Shown: piece after piece, positions 35,953 to 48,468 of the stretch | Position numbering within the stretch: the stretch's first letter is position 1 | Layout: each line of letters begins with the position of its first letter | From: Acrocarpospora corrugata | GTDB taxonomy: Bacteria; Actinomycetota; Actinomycetes; Streptosporangiales; Streptosporangiaceae | NCBI RefSeq assembly: GCF_009687845.1 | Contig: NZ_BLAD01000088.1 | Coordinates: forward strand, 1-59,311 | Reading direction: 5' to 3' | DNA length: 59,311 nucleotides | The notes under the pieces: model-generated | Database searches by the model: none | Told to the model about the DNA's origin: nothing | The model's input: the letters and a program-made list of their open reading frames with translations, nothing else | Made by a program: the position numbers and the translations under genes

Positions 35953-36029
35953 GCGGGTTCTCCTTGCTTCCCTAGGTGAGTCGAAAGGCATACAAGTTAA
36001 CGCCTTCGAACGCTTCCCCAAAGATTCCA

Positions 36030-36446
36030 CTATACGAGATTGCAATACTGGACGTGCACGGCTGTCGCCTGCCCACTGGTCTTCACGCGCTCGGCCAAGG
36101 AGACGTCACTTTCCCCCCTGGGGATCGTGACCTCCCGGGTGCCCACCTCGACGTGGTGGGTGTCCAGGGCGCGCACCAGGCACCGGGCCTCGCGGTCGGC
36201 GGGCTTGTGCACCAGAAAGGTTATCGCCGCGGAGTCGGGCGCGGAGGCGTCGAAGGAGACCACATCGGCGCGGACCTCGGGGTTTCCGCGGGCGCTGACG
36301 ATCACATAGCCCCAGCCGCCGGCCAGCACCGCGACGATGAGCCCGATCACCGTGTAGGCCACGAACCTGCTCCGGCCTGCGGGGGGACGCTCGGGGAAGT
36401 CCGCCGGGGTGCCGAGCACCGGCCGGGTGACAGGCTCTGGGGACAT
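36030..36446 (-). CDS. DUF4307 membrane protein
   Basis: 138 residues: a Pro-rich cytoplasmic start, one transmembrane helix (about 28-50, FVAYTVIGLIVAVLAGGWGYVIVSA) and an extracytoplasmic beta-domain (DVVSFDASAPDSAAITFLVHKPADREARCLVRALDTHHVEVGTREV) with the two DUF4307 cysteines, which may be disulfide linked. Function unknown; the gene is a constant neighbour of greA and mca (as Rv1081c in M. tuberculosis, from memory). ATG 36446 is preceded by GGGAG. Divergent from mca. Confidence 0.88.
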   Translation of the reverse strand: MSPEPVTRPVLGTPADFPERPPAGRSRFVAYTVIGLIVAVLAGGWGYVIVSARGNPEVRADVVSFDASAPDSAAITFLVHKPADREARCLVRALDTHHVEVGTREVTIPRGESDVSLAERVKTSGQATAVHVQYCNLV

Positions 36447-36577
36447 GCGCGGAATCTCCCTGCGGTCGGCCGGCGTTGTCCGAGACAATTGTGCGGAGCC
36501 GGCCGGGGTGGAAAGAAAACTGTCGCACCCTGAAGCTAACCTCTCTGAACAGTTGCCCAGGACATCCAAGGAGACCC

Positions 36578-37471
36578 GTGAGTGCTGCCGAGATCGCGCC
36601 GTTGAGGCTGATGGCCGTCCACGCGCACCCCGACGACGAGTCGAGCAAGGGCGCGGCGACCATGGCCCGCTACGCCTCCGAAGGGGTGGACGTGCTGGTG
36701 GTCACCTGTACCGGTGGCGAGCGCGGATCCATTCTGAACCCGAAGATGGACAGGCCGGACATCCTGGAGAACATGGGCGAGGTGCGGCGCCTGGAGATGG
36801 ATCGGGCCCGCGAGATCCTCGGCGTGCGCCAGCGTTTCCTCGGTTTCGTCGACTCGGGGCTGCCCGAGGACGAGAACGAGGCGCTGCCGGAGGGCTGTTT
36901 CGCGGTGCAGTCGCTGCCGGACGCCTCGGCGCCGCTGGTCGCGGCCGTGCGCGAGTTCCGGCCGCATGTGATCTTGACCTACGACGACAACGGCGGCTAC
37001 CCGCATCCCGACCACATCATGACGAACCGGGTGTCGGTGGAGGCGTTCGAGGCGGCGGGCGACCCCGACCGTTACCCCGACGCCGGCGAGCCGTGGACGC
37101 CGTTGAAGCTCTACTACCACATGAGCTTCTCCAAGGAGCGGTTCGAGGCGCTGCACGAGGCGATGACCGCGCGCGAGATGGGCTCGCCGTATGGGGACTG
37201 GATCGCCCGCTGGGAGGACCGCCCGGAGAAGTGGGACGTCACCACCCGGGTGCCGTGCGCCGACTTCTTCGAGACCAGGGACCGGGCGCTGCTCGCGCAC
37301 GCCACCCAGGTGGACCCCGACGGCTTCTGGTTCGTCTGCCCCCGGGAGATCCAGATGGAGGTCTGGCCGACCGAGGACTTCCACCTGGCCCGCTCGCTGG
37401 TGGACACCACCGTGCCGGAGGACGACCTGTTCGCGGGAGTCCACGCGGAGGCCCCCACCGCCTGCTCGTAG
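36578..37471 (+). CDS. mca: Mycothiol S-conjugate amidase
   Basis: 297 residues, LmbE/PIG-L zinc amidase family. Zn-binding motif AHPDD (16-20, HAHPDDE) and the second motif YPHPDH with the third ligand; LRLMAVHAHPDDESSKGAATMARY and CTGGERGSILNPKMD are typical of Mca rather than MshB. It cleaves mycothiol-toxin conjugates so that the mercapturic acid can be exported. GTG 36578 follows AAGGAG. The 51-aa membrane ORF and a GNAT gene follow closely, as in mycobacteria. Confidence 0.94.
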   Translation: MSAAEIAPLRLMAVHAHPDDESSKGAATMARYASEGVDVLVVTCTGGERGSILNPKMDRPDILENMGEVRRLEMDRAREILGVRQRFLGFVDSGLPEDENEALPEGCFAVQSLPDASAPLVAAVREFRPHVILTYDDNGGYPHPDHIMTNRVSVEAFEAAGDPDRYPDAGEPWTPLKLYYHMSFSKERFEALHEAMTAREMGSPYGDWIARWEDRPEKWDVTTRVPCADFFETRDRALLAHATQVDPDGFWFVCPREIQMEVWPTEDFHLARSLVDTTVPEDDLFAGVHAEAPTACS

Positions 37472-37480
37472 ACTCAGAAG

Positions 37481-37636
37481 ATGAACGTCATCGCCGCCGC
37501 CGCTCCGGAGTATGGCCCTGGGCTGCTCGGCTTCCTCATCGTCTTCGGCCTGGGCGTCGCGCTGTTCTTCCTCGTGAAGTCCATGAACAAACAGATCTCG
37601 AAGATCGAGGTTCCCCGGGAAAAGGACAAGAAGTGA
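37481..37636 (+). CDS. 51-residue single-helix membrane protein
   Basis: A short ORF from ATG 37481 to TGA 37636, 9 bp after mca. The product has a hydrophobic helix (about 14-32, GLLGFLIVFGLGVALFFLV) and a Lys-rich cytoplasmic tail ending REKDKK. The position between mca and the next gene matches the small membrane protein Rv1083 beside mca in M. tuberculosis (from memory). Its TGA overlaps the GTG of the GNAT gene (GTGA), arguing that it is translated. No function is known. Confidence 0.78.
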   Translation: MNVIAAAAPEYGPGLLGFLIVFGLGVALFFLVKSMNKQISKIEVPREKDKK

Positions 37637-37938
37637 CCCTGGCCACCGTCGTCGATAATCCGGAGTCCCACCGGTTCGAGATCCTGATCGACGGCGGCGT
37701 GGCCGGGTTCAGTCAGTACCGGATCCGCCCCGGCAAGATCATCTTCACCCACACCGAGATCATGCCGGAGTTCGAGGGCCAGGGCCTGGGCGGCAAACTG
37801 GCCGGCGCGGCCCTCGACAGCGCCCGCGAGCGCGGCCTGGCGGTGGCGCCGCTCTGCCCGTTCGTCGCGGCCTACATCAAGCGCCACCCGGAGTATGCGG
37901 ATCTGGTGCCGGCGAACTACCAGGACGAGATCGGGTAG
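37633..37938 (+). CDS. GNAT-type N-acetyltransferase (YidJ-like, small)
   Basis: 101 residues, begins at GTG 37633 overlapping the preceding stop by 4 bp. The acetyl-CoA loop is EGQGLGGKLAGAALDSARERG; the flanking strands FEILIDGGVAGFSQYRI and IIFTHTEIMPEFEG and the end VAPLCPFVAAYIKRHPEY are diagnostic for the minimal YjdJ/GNAT family. The substrate of this minimal family is uncertain. It ends directly against the stop codon of the convergent hypothetical gene (no intervening base). Confidence 0.9.
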   Translation: MTLATVVDNPESHRFEILIDGGVAGFSQYRIRPGKIIFTHTEIMPEFEGQGLGGKLAGAALDSARERGLAVAPLCPFVAAYIKRHPEYADLVPANYQDEIG

Positions 37939-39087
37939 CTACTCCGGCGACCAGGCGCGTTCCAGCGCCTTCGGCAGCCCCCACCAGCCGAGCGGCGTCA
38001 GCACCTCGGCCTTGTCCACGATGCCCAGGTGCGCCCACAGCGGGGTGACCGCGGTGAACAGCATCTCGGACGCCTCCAGGTCCTCCAGTGCGTCGGACTC
38101 GCCGTCGTTCTCCTCCGAGTCGGCGATGAACCGGGCGATCCGCTCCGGGGAGGCGAGCACGCCGGGGCCGTACCGGGCCAGTGCCGTGACGGCGGCCAGC
38201 CAGTCGGCGTGGTTGATCGCGCAGAGCGAGGCCAGCACCGAGTCCTCGTGGCTCAGCTCGCCGTCGATCTCGAAGAAGCGGCCCGCGTCCTCCTCGTCGG
38301 GCAGGTCGGAGATGGGCGCGGTGATCCCGGCCGCGACCGCGAGCCACAGATCCTCGTCCGCGGCCGGCAGGACGCCGTCGTCCAGGCCCGCGCAGGCCCG
38401 CAGCACGTTCCCAGGGAACCCGGGCTGCACGAGGGTGCGCCGCAGCCGCCCGGCGGCGGCCGACAGGTCGTCCATCGGGCAGGGCGGCGCGGGCAGGTCG
38501 GCCATGCTGCGCCGCAGCTCGCCAAGGGCGAAGGCCTCCTCCTCGTCCCAGGCCGCGAAGAGCTCCTCGTCCTGCTCGTCGCCGACCACCGCGCTGGGCA
38601 CCCGCCCGTCGGGCAGCGGGCCGGCCAGCCACTGCTCCTGCAGCTCCTCGTACGCCTCCCTGGCCGCGGTGTCACCGGCCGCCAGCGCGTCGGGGTCGAT
38701 CACGCCGAGCGCCAGCAGGCTCTCCAGGTGGTCGACGAGGCGCGCGTACATCTCGGTGGCCACCGGCCCGCGCTCGCCCTCGTCCGGCCAGACGAAGTAG
38801 CTGCGGGTCAGCAGGATCGGCTCGGTCCCGGTCGACTCCAGCCACCGCTGCACGTCACCCACGGTGGCGACCCCGGACTCGATCCGGGTCAGCGTGCTCT
38901 TGGCCGACTCCCAGAACGCCGCCGACAGCGGGTTCCCGACGGCCAGCAGCTCCCGTTTCAGGTCGGGCATCGACACCAGCGCCTGCCCGGTCGGCACCGC
39001 GAGCAGCACCCGCGCCACATCCCGCCGGGTGAGGTCCTTCCCCGCCCGCCCGGAATGCCGGACCGCAAACTCCAAATCCACACTCAC
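37939..39087 (-). CDS. Hypothetical acidic protein
   Basis: About 382 residues, no signal peptide or membrane segment, rich in Asp, Glu, Ala and Leu and mostly helical. Segments such as LTRRDVARVLLAVPTGQALVSMPDLKRELL and SEENDGESDALEDLEASEMLFTAVTPLWAHLG are visible, but no family or catalytic motif is recognised. GTG 39087 is chosen because GGAGGAGG precedes it; the frame extends to 39108. Divergent from the DUF255 gene. Confidence 0.8.
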   Translation of the reverse strand: MSVDLEFAVRHSGRAGKDLTRRDVARVLLAVPTGQALVSMPDLKRELLAVGNPLSAAFWESAKSTLTRIESGVATVGDVQRWLESTGTEPILLTRSYFVWPDEGERGPVATEMYARLVDHLESLLALGVIDPDALAAGDTAAREAYEELQEQWLAGPLPDGRVPSAVVGDEQDEELFAAWDEEEAFALGELRRSMADLPAPPCPMDDLSAAAGRLRRTLVQPGFPGNVLRACAGLDDGVLPAADEDLWLAVAAGITAPISDLPDEEDAGRFFEIDGELSHEDSVLASLCAINHADWLAAVTALARYGPGVLASPERIARFIADSEENDGESDALEDLEASEMLFTAVTPLWAHLGIVDKAEVLTPLGWWGLPKALERAWSPE

Positions 39088-39230
39088 GCAGCCTCCTCCG
39101 TCGGCCACGTTCCTGCCCTACCGCGATACCTGACGGCTCCCTCGCTCACGTCCCGTGAGCCTACGCCCGACGCCACCTGATTACATCCCCAGACCCCATT
39201 CCCGGTCTGCCGCCGGGGGAAGATGGGAGG

Positions 39231-41191
<1,961 letters not shown>

Positions 41192-41195
<4 letters not shown>

Positions 41196-43360
41196 AAGTC
41201 GACGGCGGTCGGCTCGATCGTCGGATCGGACGGCGTGTCGGACTGGCCCGGATCCGACGGCTGCGGATCGCCGGTGCCGCCGCCGTCGCCCGGGTTGTCC
41301 CCGCCGCCCTGGTCCCCGCCCTCGGTCGGCGGCGGCGACTCGGGCTGGTCGGGCGAGCCGGTGACGCTCGGGTCGGGGGTCGGGGACTCGTCGCCGTTGT
41401 TCCAGTCCTGGCTGTTCTGGTCCTGCTCGTCGCCGCGGTACGGCTGTTCGCCCCACATGGTCTCGTAGTCGGTCGGCGGCGGGAACTCCTCGACCGGCTC
41501 GCCCTCCATTGACGCCTCCACGAAGTACTTCCAGATCTGCGCGGGCAGCGTGCCGCCGTACAGAGGGCCATATCCGGGGACGGTGACCGCCTTGTTGTCG
41601 TCGCGGAACATGTTCACCGACACCGACAGCTGCGGGACGTAGCCGTTGAACCAGACGGCGGCCGACTCGTCGGTGGTGCCGGTCTTGCCGGCGGCCGGGC
41701 GGCCGTACAGGCGGGCCGCCGTGCCGGTGCCGCCCTGGACGACCTGCTCCAGCGCGTACGTGGTGTCGGCGGCGGTCTCCTCGCTGAAGGCGCGCTTGCC
41801 GACGGCGTCGATCCTGCGGGTCTGGCCGCGGGCGTCGGTGACCGAGCGGATCACGTGCGCGTCGTGGTGCGTGCCGCCGGCCGCGAACGTGCCGTACGCG
41901 GAGGCCTGCTGGACGGCGCTCATCGAGGCGACGCCGAGCGGGAAGGTGGGCGCGGCCTGGTGCTGGGTCAGCTGGACGGCCGGGATGCCGGCCGCTTCGG
42001 CCGCCCGCGCGACCTTGGCCAGGCCGACCTTCTGCCCGAGGTCCACGAAGGCGGTGTTGACCGAACTGCGGGTGGCCTGGACCAGGTCGACAGAACCGTA
42101 CGAGGCGCCCCCCGAGTTCGGGATGGTCGCGGACGCGATCCGCATCGGCGAGTTCCCGTCCACCCGGGTCCACAGGTCGTACCCGTTCTCCAGCGCCGCC
42201 GCCAGCGTGTACGCCTTGAACGTCGACCCGGCCTGCACCTTGGCGTCGAAGGCGTTGTTCCACTCGGTCGCGTTGTAGTCGCGCCCACCGTAGAACGCGA
42301 CGACCTCACCGGTGGCCGGATCGACGGCCGCCAGCCCGGTGCGCACCTTCTTGGGAGTGTTGTCCGGCAGGACCGACTTGACGGCTTCTTCGGCCAGGCC
42401 CATCAGCTTCCTGTCGAAGGTCGTGGTGATCTTCAAGCCGCCCTGGTTGATGTCCTCGTCGCTGTAGCCGAGCCGGTTCAGCTCGGCCCGGACCTGGGCC
42501 AGCATGTAGCCCTTCTGGCCGCTCAGCGACAGCGGTGACTTCTGCTTGACCAGGGTCGGGAACTGGAGCGCGGCGGCCTGCGCCGAGGTGAGCGCCCTGG
42601 TGGTGGTCATCCCGGCGACCACACCCTGCCAGCGGGTCTTGACCGCCTCCAGGTCCGCGCCCTTCGGGTCGGCGAACCGGGTCGGCTGCTGGATCACCGC
42701 GGCCAGGTAGGCGCCCTCGGCGGCGGTCAGTTTGCTCACGTCCTTGTTGAAGTACGCGAGCGAGGCCGCCTGCACGCCGTACGCGCCGCGGCCGAAGTAG
42801 ATGGTGTTGAGGTACTGCTCCAGCACCCAGTCCTTGGACTTGGAGCGATCCACTTTCAGGGAGATCATTATCTCCTTGAGTTTGCGGACCACCGTGCGTT
42901 CCTGGCTCAGGCCGCTGTAGTAGTTGCGCACCATCTGCTGGGTGATGGTCGATCCGCCCTGGAGTTGCTGGCCGGTGACGGTGGACCACATGGCGCGAGC
43001 CGTACCCGAGAGCGAGACGCCGGTGTCCTGGTAGAACGTCCGGTTCTCGGCGGCGATCACGGCGTCCCTGACGGCGGCCGGGACCTTGCCGAGCGGCACG
43101 TTCTTGCGGTTCACACCCTGGGTCGCCAGGACCGTCTTGCCGTCCCGGTAGTAGATCATCGAGCCCTGCGCGGTGGCCAGGGCCTGGGTGGTATCCGGAA
43201 TCGGGGTCATCGCCCAGACGACCCCGAACATGCCGATCAGCCCCACGACCCCCGCACCGCTGACGACCAGAACCCGCCGGAGCAGCCGCCGGCGCGGTTT
43301 CTCCGCCGGGCCGTCGGGCTCCTCCTGAGCGGGCGCCCCATCTTCCTCACCGCTTCGCAC
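41192..43360 (-). CDS. Class A penicillin-binding protein (bifunctional glycosyltransferase/transpeptidase)
   Basis: 722 residues. Cytoplasmic basic start, one transmembrane helix (about 29-50), GT51 domain with the catalytic-Glu region [13 protein letters not shown] (near residue 103) and [10 protein letters not shown], then a transpeptidase domain with STFK (about 378), SVN and KTGTTDES (about 560). The C-terminal 100 residues are Gly/Pro/Asp/Ser-rich and disordered. It polymerises and crosslinks peptidoglycan. GTG start with GGGGGA upstream. The transpeptidase motifs appear intact. PonA-type by organisation; no specific symbol assigned. Confidence 0.94.
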
Positions 43361-43448
43361 GCGATCCCCCAGACCTCTCGCAGGCGTTCACGGTAGACGA
43401 TAGATAACGATGCTTGGGTCATTGCAGGTACCTTGCGGCTATCGTCCA

Positions 43449-43916
43449 CTACCGTTGCGCGGCCTTGACCAACGGCAGGGTCCGATACGGCACCGGGGTA
43501 TCCAGCGCGATCACCGATTCGGTCCTGACCACCCCGTGCACGTCCACAATCTGGTCGATCACCCGCTGCAGATCGGCGTTGCTGCGCGCGACGACCCGGC
43601 AGAGCATGTCATGCCCGCCGGTGATCGTGTGCACCTCAAGCACTTCGGGGATCAGGGCGAGCCGGTCGGCCACCGGATCGTGACCGCTGACCTGGCGGAT
43701 CTGCAACGTCACGAACGCGGTCACGTCGAACCCGAGGGCGGCCGGGTCGATCTGCGGGCCGTACCCGGTGATCACGCCGCGGGCGGCGAGGCGGTCGAGG
43801 CGGGCCTGCACGGTGCCGCGGGCCACGTTCAGCCGCCGTGAGCACTCCAGCACCCCGATCCGCGGCTCTTCCTCCAGTAACGCGACAAGCCGGACATCCA
43901 ACTGGTCAACGGTCAC
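43449..43916 (-). CDS. Lrp/AsnC family transcriptional regulator
   Basis: 155 residues: N-terminal winged helix (LDVRLVALLEEEPRIGVLECSRRLNVARGTVQARLDRLAARGVITGY, about 4-52) and a C-terminal RAM/ligand-binding domain (VTAFVTLQIRQVSGHDPVADRLALIPEVLEVHTITGGHDMLC). It is divergent from hppD and may control it in response to an aromatic or other amino acid. GTG 43916 is preceded by GGAG. Autoregulation is typical of the family. Confidence 0.93.
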   Translation of the reverse strand: MTVDQLDVRLVALLEEEPRIGVLECSRRLNVARGTVQARLDRLAARGVITGYGPQIDPAALGFDVTAFVTLQIRQVSGHDPVADRLALIPEVLEVHTITGGHDMLCRVVARSNADLQRVIDQIVDVHGVVRTESVIALDTPVPYRTLPLVKAAQR

Positions 43917-43973
43917 AATAATGCTCCGATGATCGCCACATTCTCTGGGCATATTGTCCACTATTTTGGGTGA

Positions 43974-45107
<1,134 letters not shown>

Positions 45108-45247
45108 ATCTTTTCGCTCCCCGAACCCCGCAATGCCTGACAGGCCCGCCCAAACCTCCGTCGAGGTCGCCTGAAGCTGTCGTTCTGCTCGCGTAGGGTT
45201 GCCGGCAGGGATCTGGTCGTTCGGGTAGCGAAGGGGACACGTCACAC

Positions 45248-46708
45248 ATGCGTGGACGTCAGGTGGTCAGCATGCTCGCGGCGGGTCTGGTGGCCGCCTG
45301 CTCGGCGTCCAACAGCGCCACGGACGGCGAACGCGCCTCGGCCGAGGAGGCTCCGCTGTCGGCCAGCGCCCCGGCCGCGGCCCGGTCGGTGTCGGCCGCG
45401 ACCGCCGGGAGCACCGGCATCGGGGATCCCTACTTCCCCGGCGACGGCAACGGCGGCTACGACGCCACCCACTACGGGCTGGCCCTGGCCTACGACCCGA
45501 AGAGCAGGCAGCTGGGCGGGACCGCGACCATCGACGCGAAGGCCACCCAGGACCTGTCGCAGTTCAACCTGGACCTGAGCGGCTTCACGGTGCGCTCGGT
45601 GACCGTGAACGGCGCGCCCGCCGAGTTCAGCCGCAAGGGCAGCGAACTGACCGTCCGCACCGACCTGAAGGACAAGGCCGCGTTCAAGGTCGAGGTCGCC
45701 TACGCGGGCACGCCGCAGCCGGTCCGCGAGTCCTCCAACCTGGGCAGCTACGGCTTCATCCCGACCCCGGACGGCTCGTTCGTGACCTGCGAGCCGAACG
45801 GCGCGAAGACCTGGTTCCCCAGCAACGACCACCCCGCCGACAAGGCCACCTTCGACTTCACCCTGACCGTGCCCGAGGGCGTCACCGCCATCGCCAACGG
45901 CGAGCTGGCCGGCCAGCCGAAGACCACGAACGGCAAGACCACCTTCATCTGGCGCGAGAAGCACCCGATGACGACCTACCTGGCCACCATGACCACCGGC
46001 AAGTTCCAGGTCCGCACCGGCACCTCGCCGGGCGGCATCCCGGTCTACGCGGCCGCCGACCCGCGCTTCCGGACCTCGCTGAACAGTCTGTACGACCAGT
46101 CCGGCAAGATCACCGACTACTGGGCGACCGTGTTCGGGCCCTACCCGTTCGGCTCCACCGGCGGCGTGGTGGACGACTTCGCGGCCGGATACGCGCTGGA
46201 GAACCAGACCAAGCCGATCTACGGCGGCTTCGAGCCGGACGAGGGCATCATCGCGCACGAGCTGGCCCACCAGTGGTTCGGCAACAGCCTGAGCATCACC
46301 CGCTGGAAGGACCTCTGGCTGAACGAGGGCTTCGCCACCTACGCCGAGTGGCTGTGGAGCGAGCACCGCGGCCAGGGCACCGCCCAGCAGCAGTTCAACG
46401 ACGCCTACGCGGGCGCCACCGACGCGATCTGGAAGTACCCGCCCGGCGAGACCCGCCCGAACGACCTGTTCAACGCCTCGGTCTACACCCGCGGCGGGAT
46501 GGCGCTGCACGCGCTCCGGCTGGAGATCGGCGACGGCAAGTTCTTCCCGCTGATCAAGAAGTGGGCCGCCGACCACCGCTACGGCAACGTCACCACCGAG
46601 CAGTTCATCGAGCTGGCCGAGAAGACCTCGGGCAAGCAGCTGGACGACCTGTTCGACGCCTGGCTGTTCAAGCAGCGCAAGCCGGCCAAGCCGACCTCAG
46701 TGAGCTGA
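45248..46708 (+). CDS. M1-family zinc metallopeptidase lipoprotein
   Basis: 486 residues. N-terminal lipoprotein signal (SMLAAGLVAACSAS, lipobox VAAC). The mature part contains the M1 N-terminal beta domain, exopeptidase-like GYALENQTKPIYGG (GxMEN-like, here with Leu instead of Met), the zinc motif HELAHQW (H337, E338, H341) and the third ligand in WLNEGFATY (Glu about 360). Without the ERAP1-like C-terminal domain it is a short form. It acts outside the membrane as an aminopeptidase. Overlaps the convergent ABC permease gene by 12 bp. Confidence 0.92.
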   Translation: MRGRQVVSMLAAGLVAACSASNSATDGERASAEEAPLSASAPAAARSVSAATAGSTGIGDPYFPGDGNGGYDATHYGLALAYDPKSRQLGGTATIDAKATQDLSQFNLDLSGFTVRSVTVNGAPAEFSRKGSELTVRTDLKDKAAFKVEVAYAGTPQPVRESSNLGSYGFIPTPDGSFVTCEPNGAKTWFPSNDHPADKATFDFTLTVPEGVTAIANGELAGQPKTTNGKTTFIWREKHPMTTYLATMTTGKFQVRTGTSPGGIPVYAAADPRFRTSLNSLYDQSGKITDYWATVFGPYPFGSTGGVVDDFAAGYALENQTKPIYGGFEPDEGIIAHELAHQWFGNSLSITRWKDLWLNEGFATYAEWLWSEHRGQGTAQQQFNDAYAGATDAIWKYPPGETRPNDLFNASVYTRGGMALHALRLEIGDGKFFPLIKKWAADHRYGNVTTEQFIELAEKTSGKQLDDLFDAWLFKQRKPAKPTSVS

Positions 46709-47464
46709 CACCTTCTTGTAGGTGGCGATCGCCCCGGTCAGGCAGATCGCCGTCAGCAGCACGCACCACACCAGCGACTGGATCAGCGGCGACAGGATCG
46801 GGCCGCCGTGGAACAGCCCGCGCAGCGCGTCCACGGTCACGCTGACCGGCTGGTGCTGGGCGAACGGCCGGATCCACGACGGCATCGACTCGACCGGCAC
46901 GAACGCGCTGCTGACGAAGGTGAGCGGGAAGATCCACACCATTCCCGCCATGTTGGCCGCCTCCACCGACTTCATCGACAGCCCGATCCAGGCGCCGATG
47001 GTGGCGAAGGTGAAGGCGAACAGCAGCAACAGCAGGATCCCGGCCACCGCCGGGAGGAACCCGTTGGTGATCCGGAATCCGACGATGTAGCCGACCACGA
47101 TCATGATGGCCAGGATCAGCGCGTTCTTCACCGTGTCCGACAGCAGCCGCCCGACCAGCACGGCCGATCTGGCCATCGGCAGGGCCCTGAACCGGTCCAC
47201 CAGGCCCTTGTGCAGGTCCTCGGCCAGCCCGATGCAGGTGCTGGTGGTGGCGAACGCCATGGTCTGGGCGAAGATGCCGGGCAGCAGGAAGTTGACGTAG
47301 TCCCCGCCCGGCACCTTGATCGCGTTGCCGAACACGATCGAGAACAGCAGGATGAAGATGATCGGCTGAACGATCGTGAAGAACAGCAGCTCCGGGATGC
47401 GCGGGATGTGCGTCAGGTGCCGCCGGGTGATCACCAGACTGTCGGCGACTGTCCAGTCAGTCAT
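46697..47464 (-). CDS. ABC-2 type transporter permease (DrrB-like)
   Basis: 255 residues with six membrane helices. ELLFFTIVQPIIFILLFSIVFG, YVNFLLPGIFAQTMAFATTSTCIGLAEDLHKGLVDRFRALPMAR and the C-terminal helices fit the DrrB/ABC-2 family, which exports polyketide antibiotics or other hydrophobic molecules. ATG 47464 lies inside the end of the ATPase gene (8-bp overlap ATGACTGA), so the pair is translationally coupled. Confidence 0.93.
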   Translation of the reverse strand: MTDWTVADSLVITRRHLTHIPRIPELLFFTIVQPIIFILLFSIVFGNAIKVPGGDYVNFLLPGIFAQTMAFATTSTCIGLAEDLHKGLVDRFRALPMARSAVLVGRLLSDTVKNALILAIMIVVGYIVGFRITNGFLPAVAGILLLLLFAFTFATIGAWIGLSMKSVEAANMAGMVWIFPLTFVSSAFVPVESMPSWIRPFAQHQPVSVTVDALRGLFHGGPILSPLIQSLVWCVLLTAICLTGAIATYKKVSAH

Positions 47465-48404
47465 CGTGGACGCTCTGGGTCCGGTGTCCCGTGAGCGCCA
47501 GGAACACCTCGTCCAGGGTCGGGCGGCGCAGTTCGACGTCGCTCGGCTCGATGCCCTTGGCGTCCAGGCCGCGGACGAACTCCACCAGCGACGCCGCGCC
47601 GTCGCGCACCTCGACGGTGACGCTGTGGCTCTCCTGGTCCACTTCCGGCACGCCGCTGCCGACGCTGGCCGCGATCTCCGCGAGTTCCGGCAGGTGGGCC
47701 AGGTCCTTGACCGCGATCTGGATGCGTTCTCCGCCGAGGCGGCCCTTGAGCTGGTCCGCGGTGCCCTGCGCAATCACCAGCCCATGATCGATGATCATGA
47801 TGTTGTCGGCGAGCGCGTCCGCCTCCTCCAGGTACTGCGTGGTCAGCAGGAGCGTCGCGCCGTCCCGGACCAGTTCCCTGATCACGTCCCACATGCCGTT
47901 GCGGCTGCGCGGATCGAGCCCGGTGGTCGGCTCGTCCAGAAAGATGACCTTGGGTCTGGCCACCAGCGACGCGGCCAGGTCCAGCCGCCGCCGCATGCCG
48001 CCGGAGTAGGTCCTGGTCTGCCGGTCGGCCGCGTCGGTGAGCGCGAACCGGTCGAGCAGTTCGGCGGCTCTGGTCCGGGCCGTGGCCTGGTCCAGGTGGT
48101 AGAGGCGGGCGAACATGACCAGGTTCTCGCGGCCGGTCAGGTATTCGTCCACGGCCGCGTACTGGCCGGTCAGGCCGATCACCTTGCGGATCTCGTCCGG
48201 CCGGGCCAGCACGTCGATGCCCGCGATGGTGGCGTTCCCGGCGTCGGGGCGGAGCAGGGTGGCCAGGATTCGCACCGTGGTCGTCTTGCCTGCCCCGTTC
48301 GGGCCGAGCACCGCCAGCACGCTGCCGGTGGGGACCTCAAGGTCCACCCCATTGAGCGCTTTCACCCGCCCATAGTGCTTGGCGAGCCCTTCAGCCCTAA
48401 TCAT
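47457..48404 (-). CDS. ABC transporter ATP-binding protein (DrrA-like)
   Basis: 315 residues. Walker A GPNGAGKTT (34-42), Q-loop LTGQYAAVDEYLTGRENL, signature TYSGGMRRRLDLA, Walker B VIFLDEPTTGLDP and H-loop TTQYLEEADALAD; a C-terminal extension of about 90 residues (IQIAVKDLAHLPELAEIA) is typical of DrrA. It drives export by the coupled permease. ATG 48404 has no clear Shine-Dalgarno sequence; the frame is open upstream to 48524 without a family match. Confidence 0.95.
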   Translation of the reverse strand: MIRAEGLAKHYGRVKALNGVDLEVPTGSVLAVLGPNGAGKTTTVRILATLLRPDAGNATIAGIDVLARPDEIRKVIGLTGQYAAVDEYLTGRENLVMFARLYHLDQATARTRAAELLDRFALTDAADRQTRTYSGGMRRRLDLAASLVARPKVIFLDEPTTGLDPRSRNGMWDVIRELVRDGATLLLTTQYLEEADALADNIMIIDHGLVIAQGTADQLKGRLGGERIQIAVKDLAHLPELAEIAASVGSGVPEVDQESHSVTVEVRDGAASLVEFVRGLDAKGIEPSDVELRRPTLDEVFLALTGHRTQSVHDD

Positions 48405-48468
48405 GGTTTCAACCACGTTGGGGTTGATGCCCGTTTTCTCCCCCTGGCTCGTCGGGCCGTCGGAAGCT

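Noticed and set aside
36409-37632. Long plus-strand frame running into the GNAT gene
   Set aside because: It lies out of frame with mca; the GNAT start GTG overlaps the preceding small ORF, so the upstream part is noncoding shadow.
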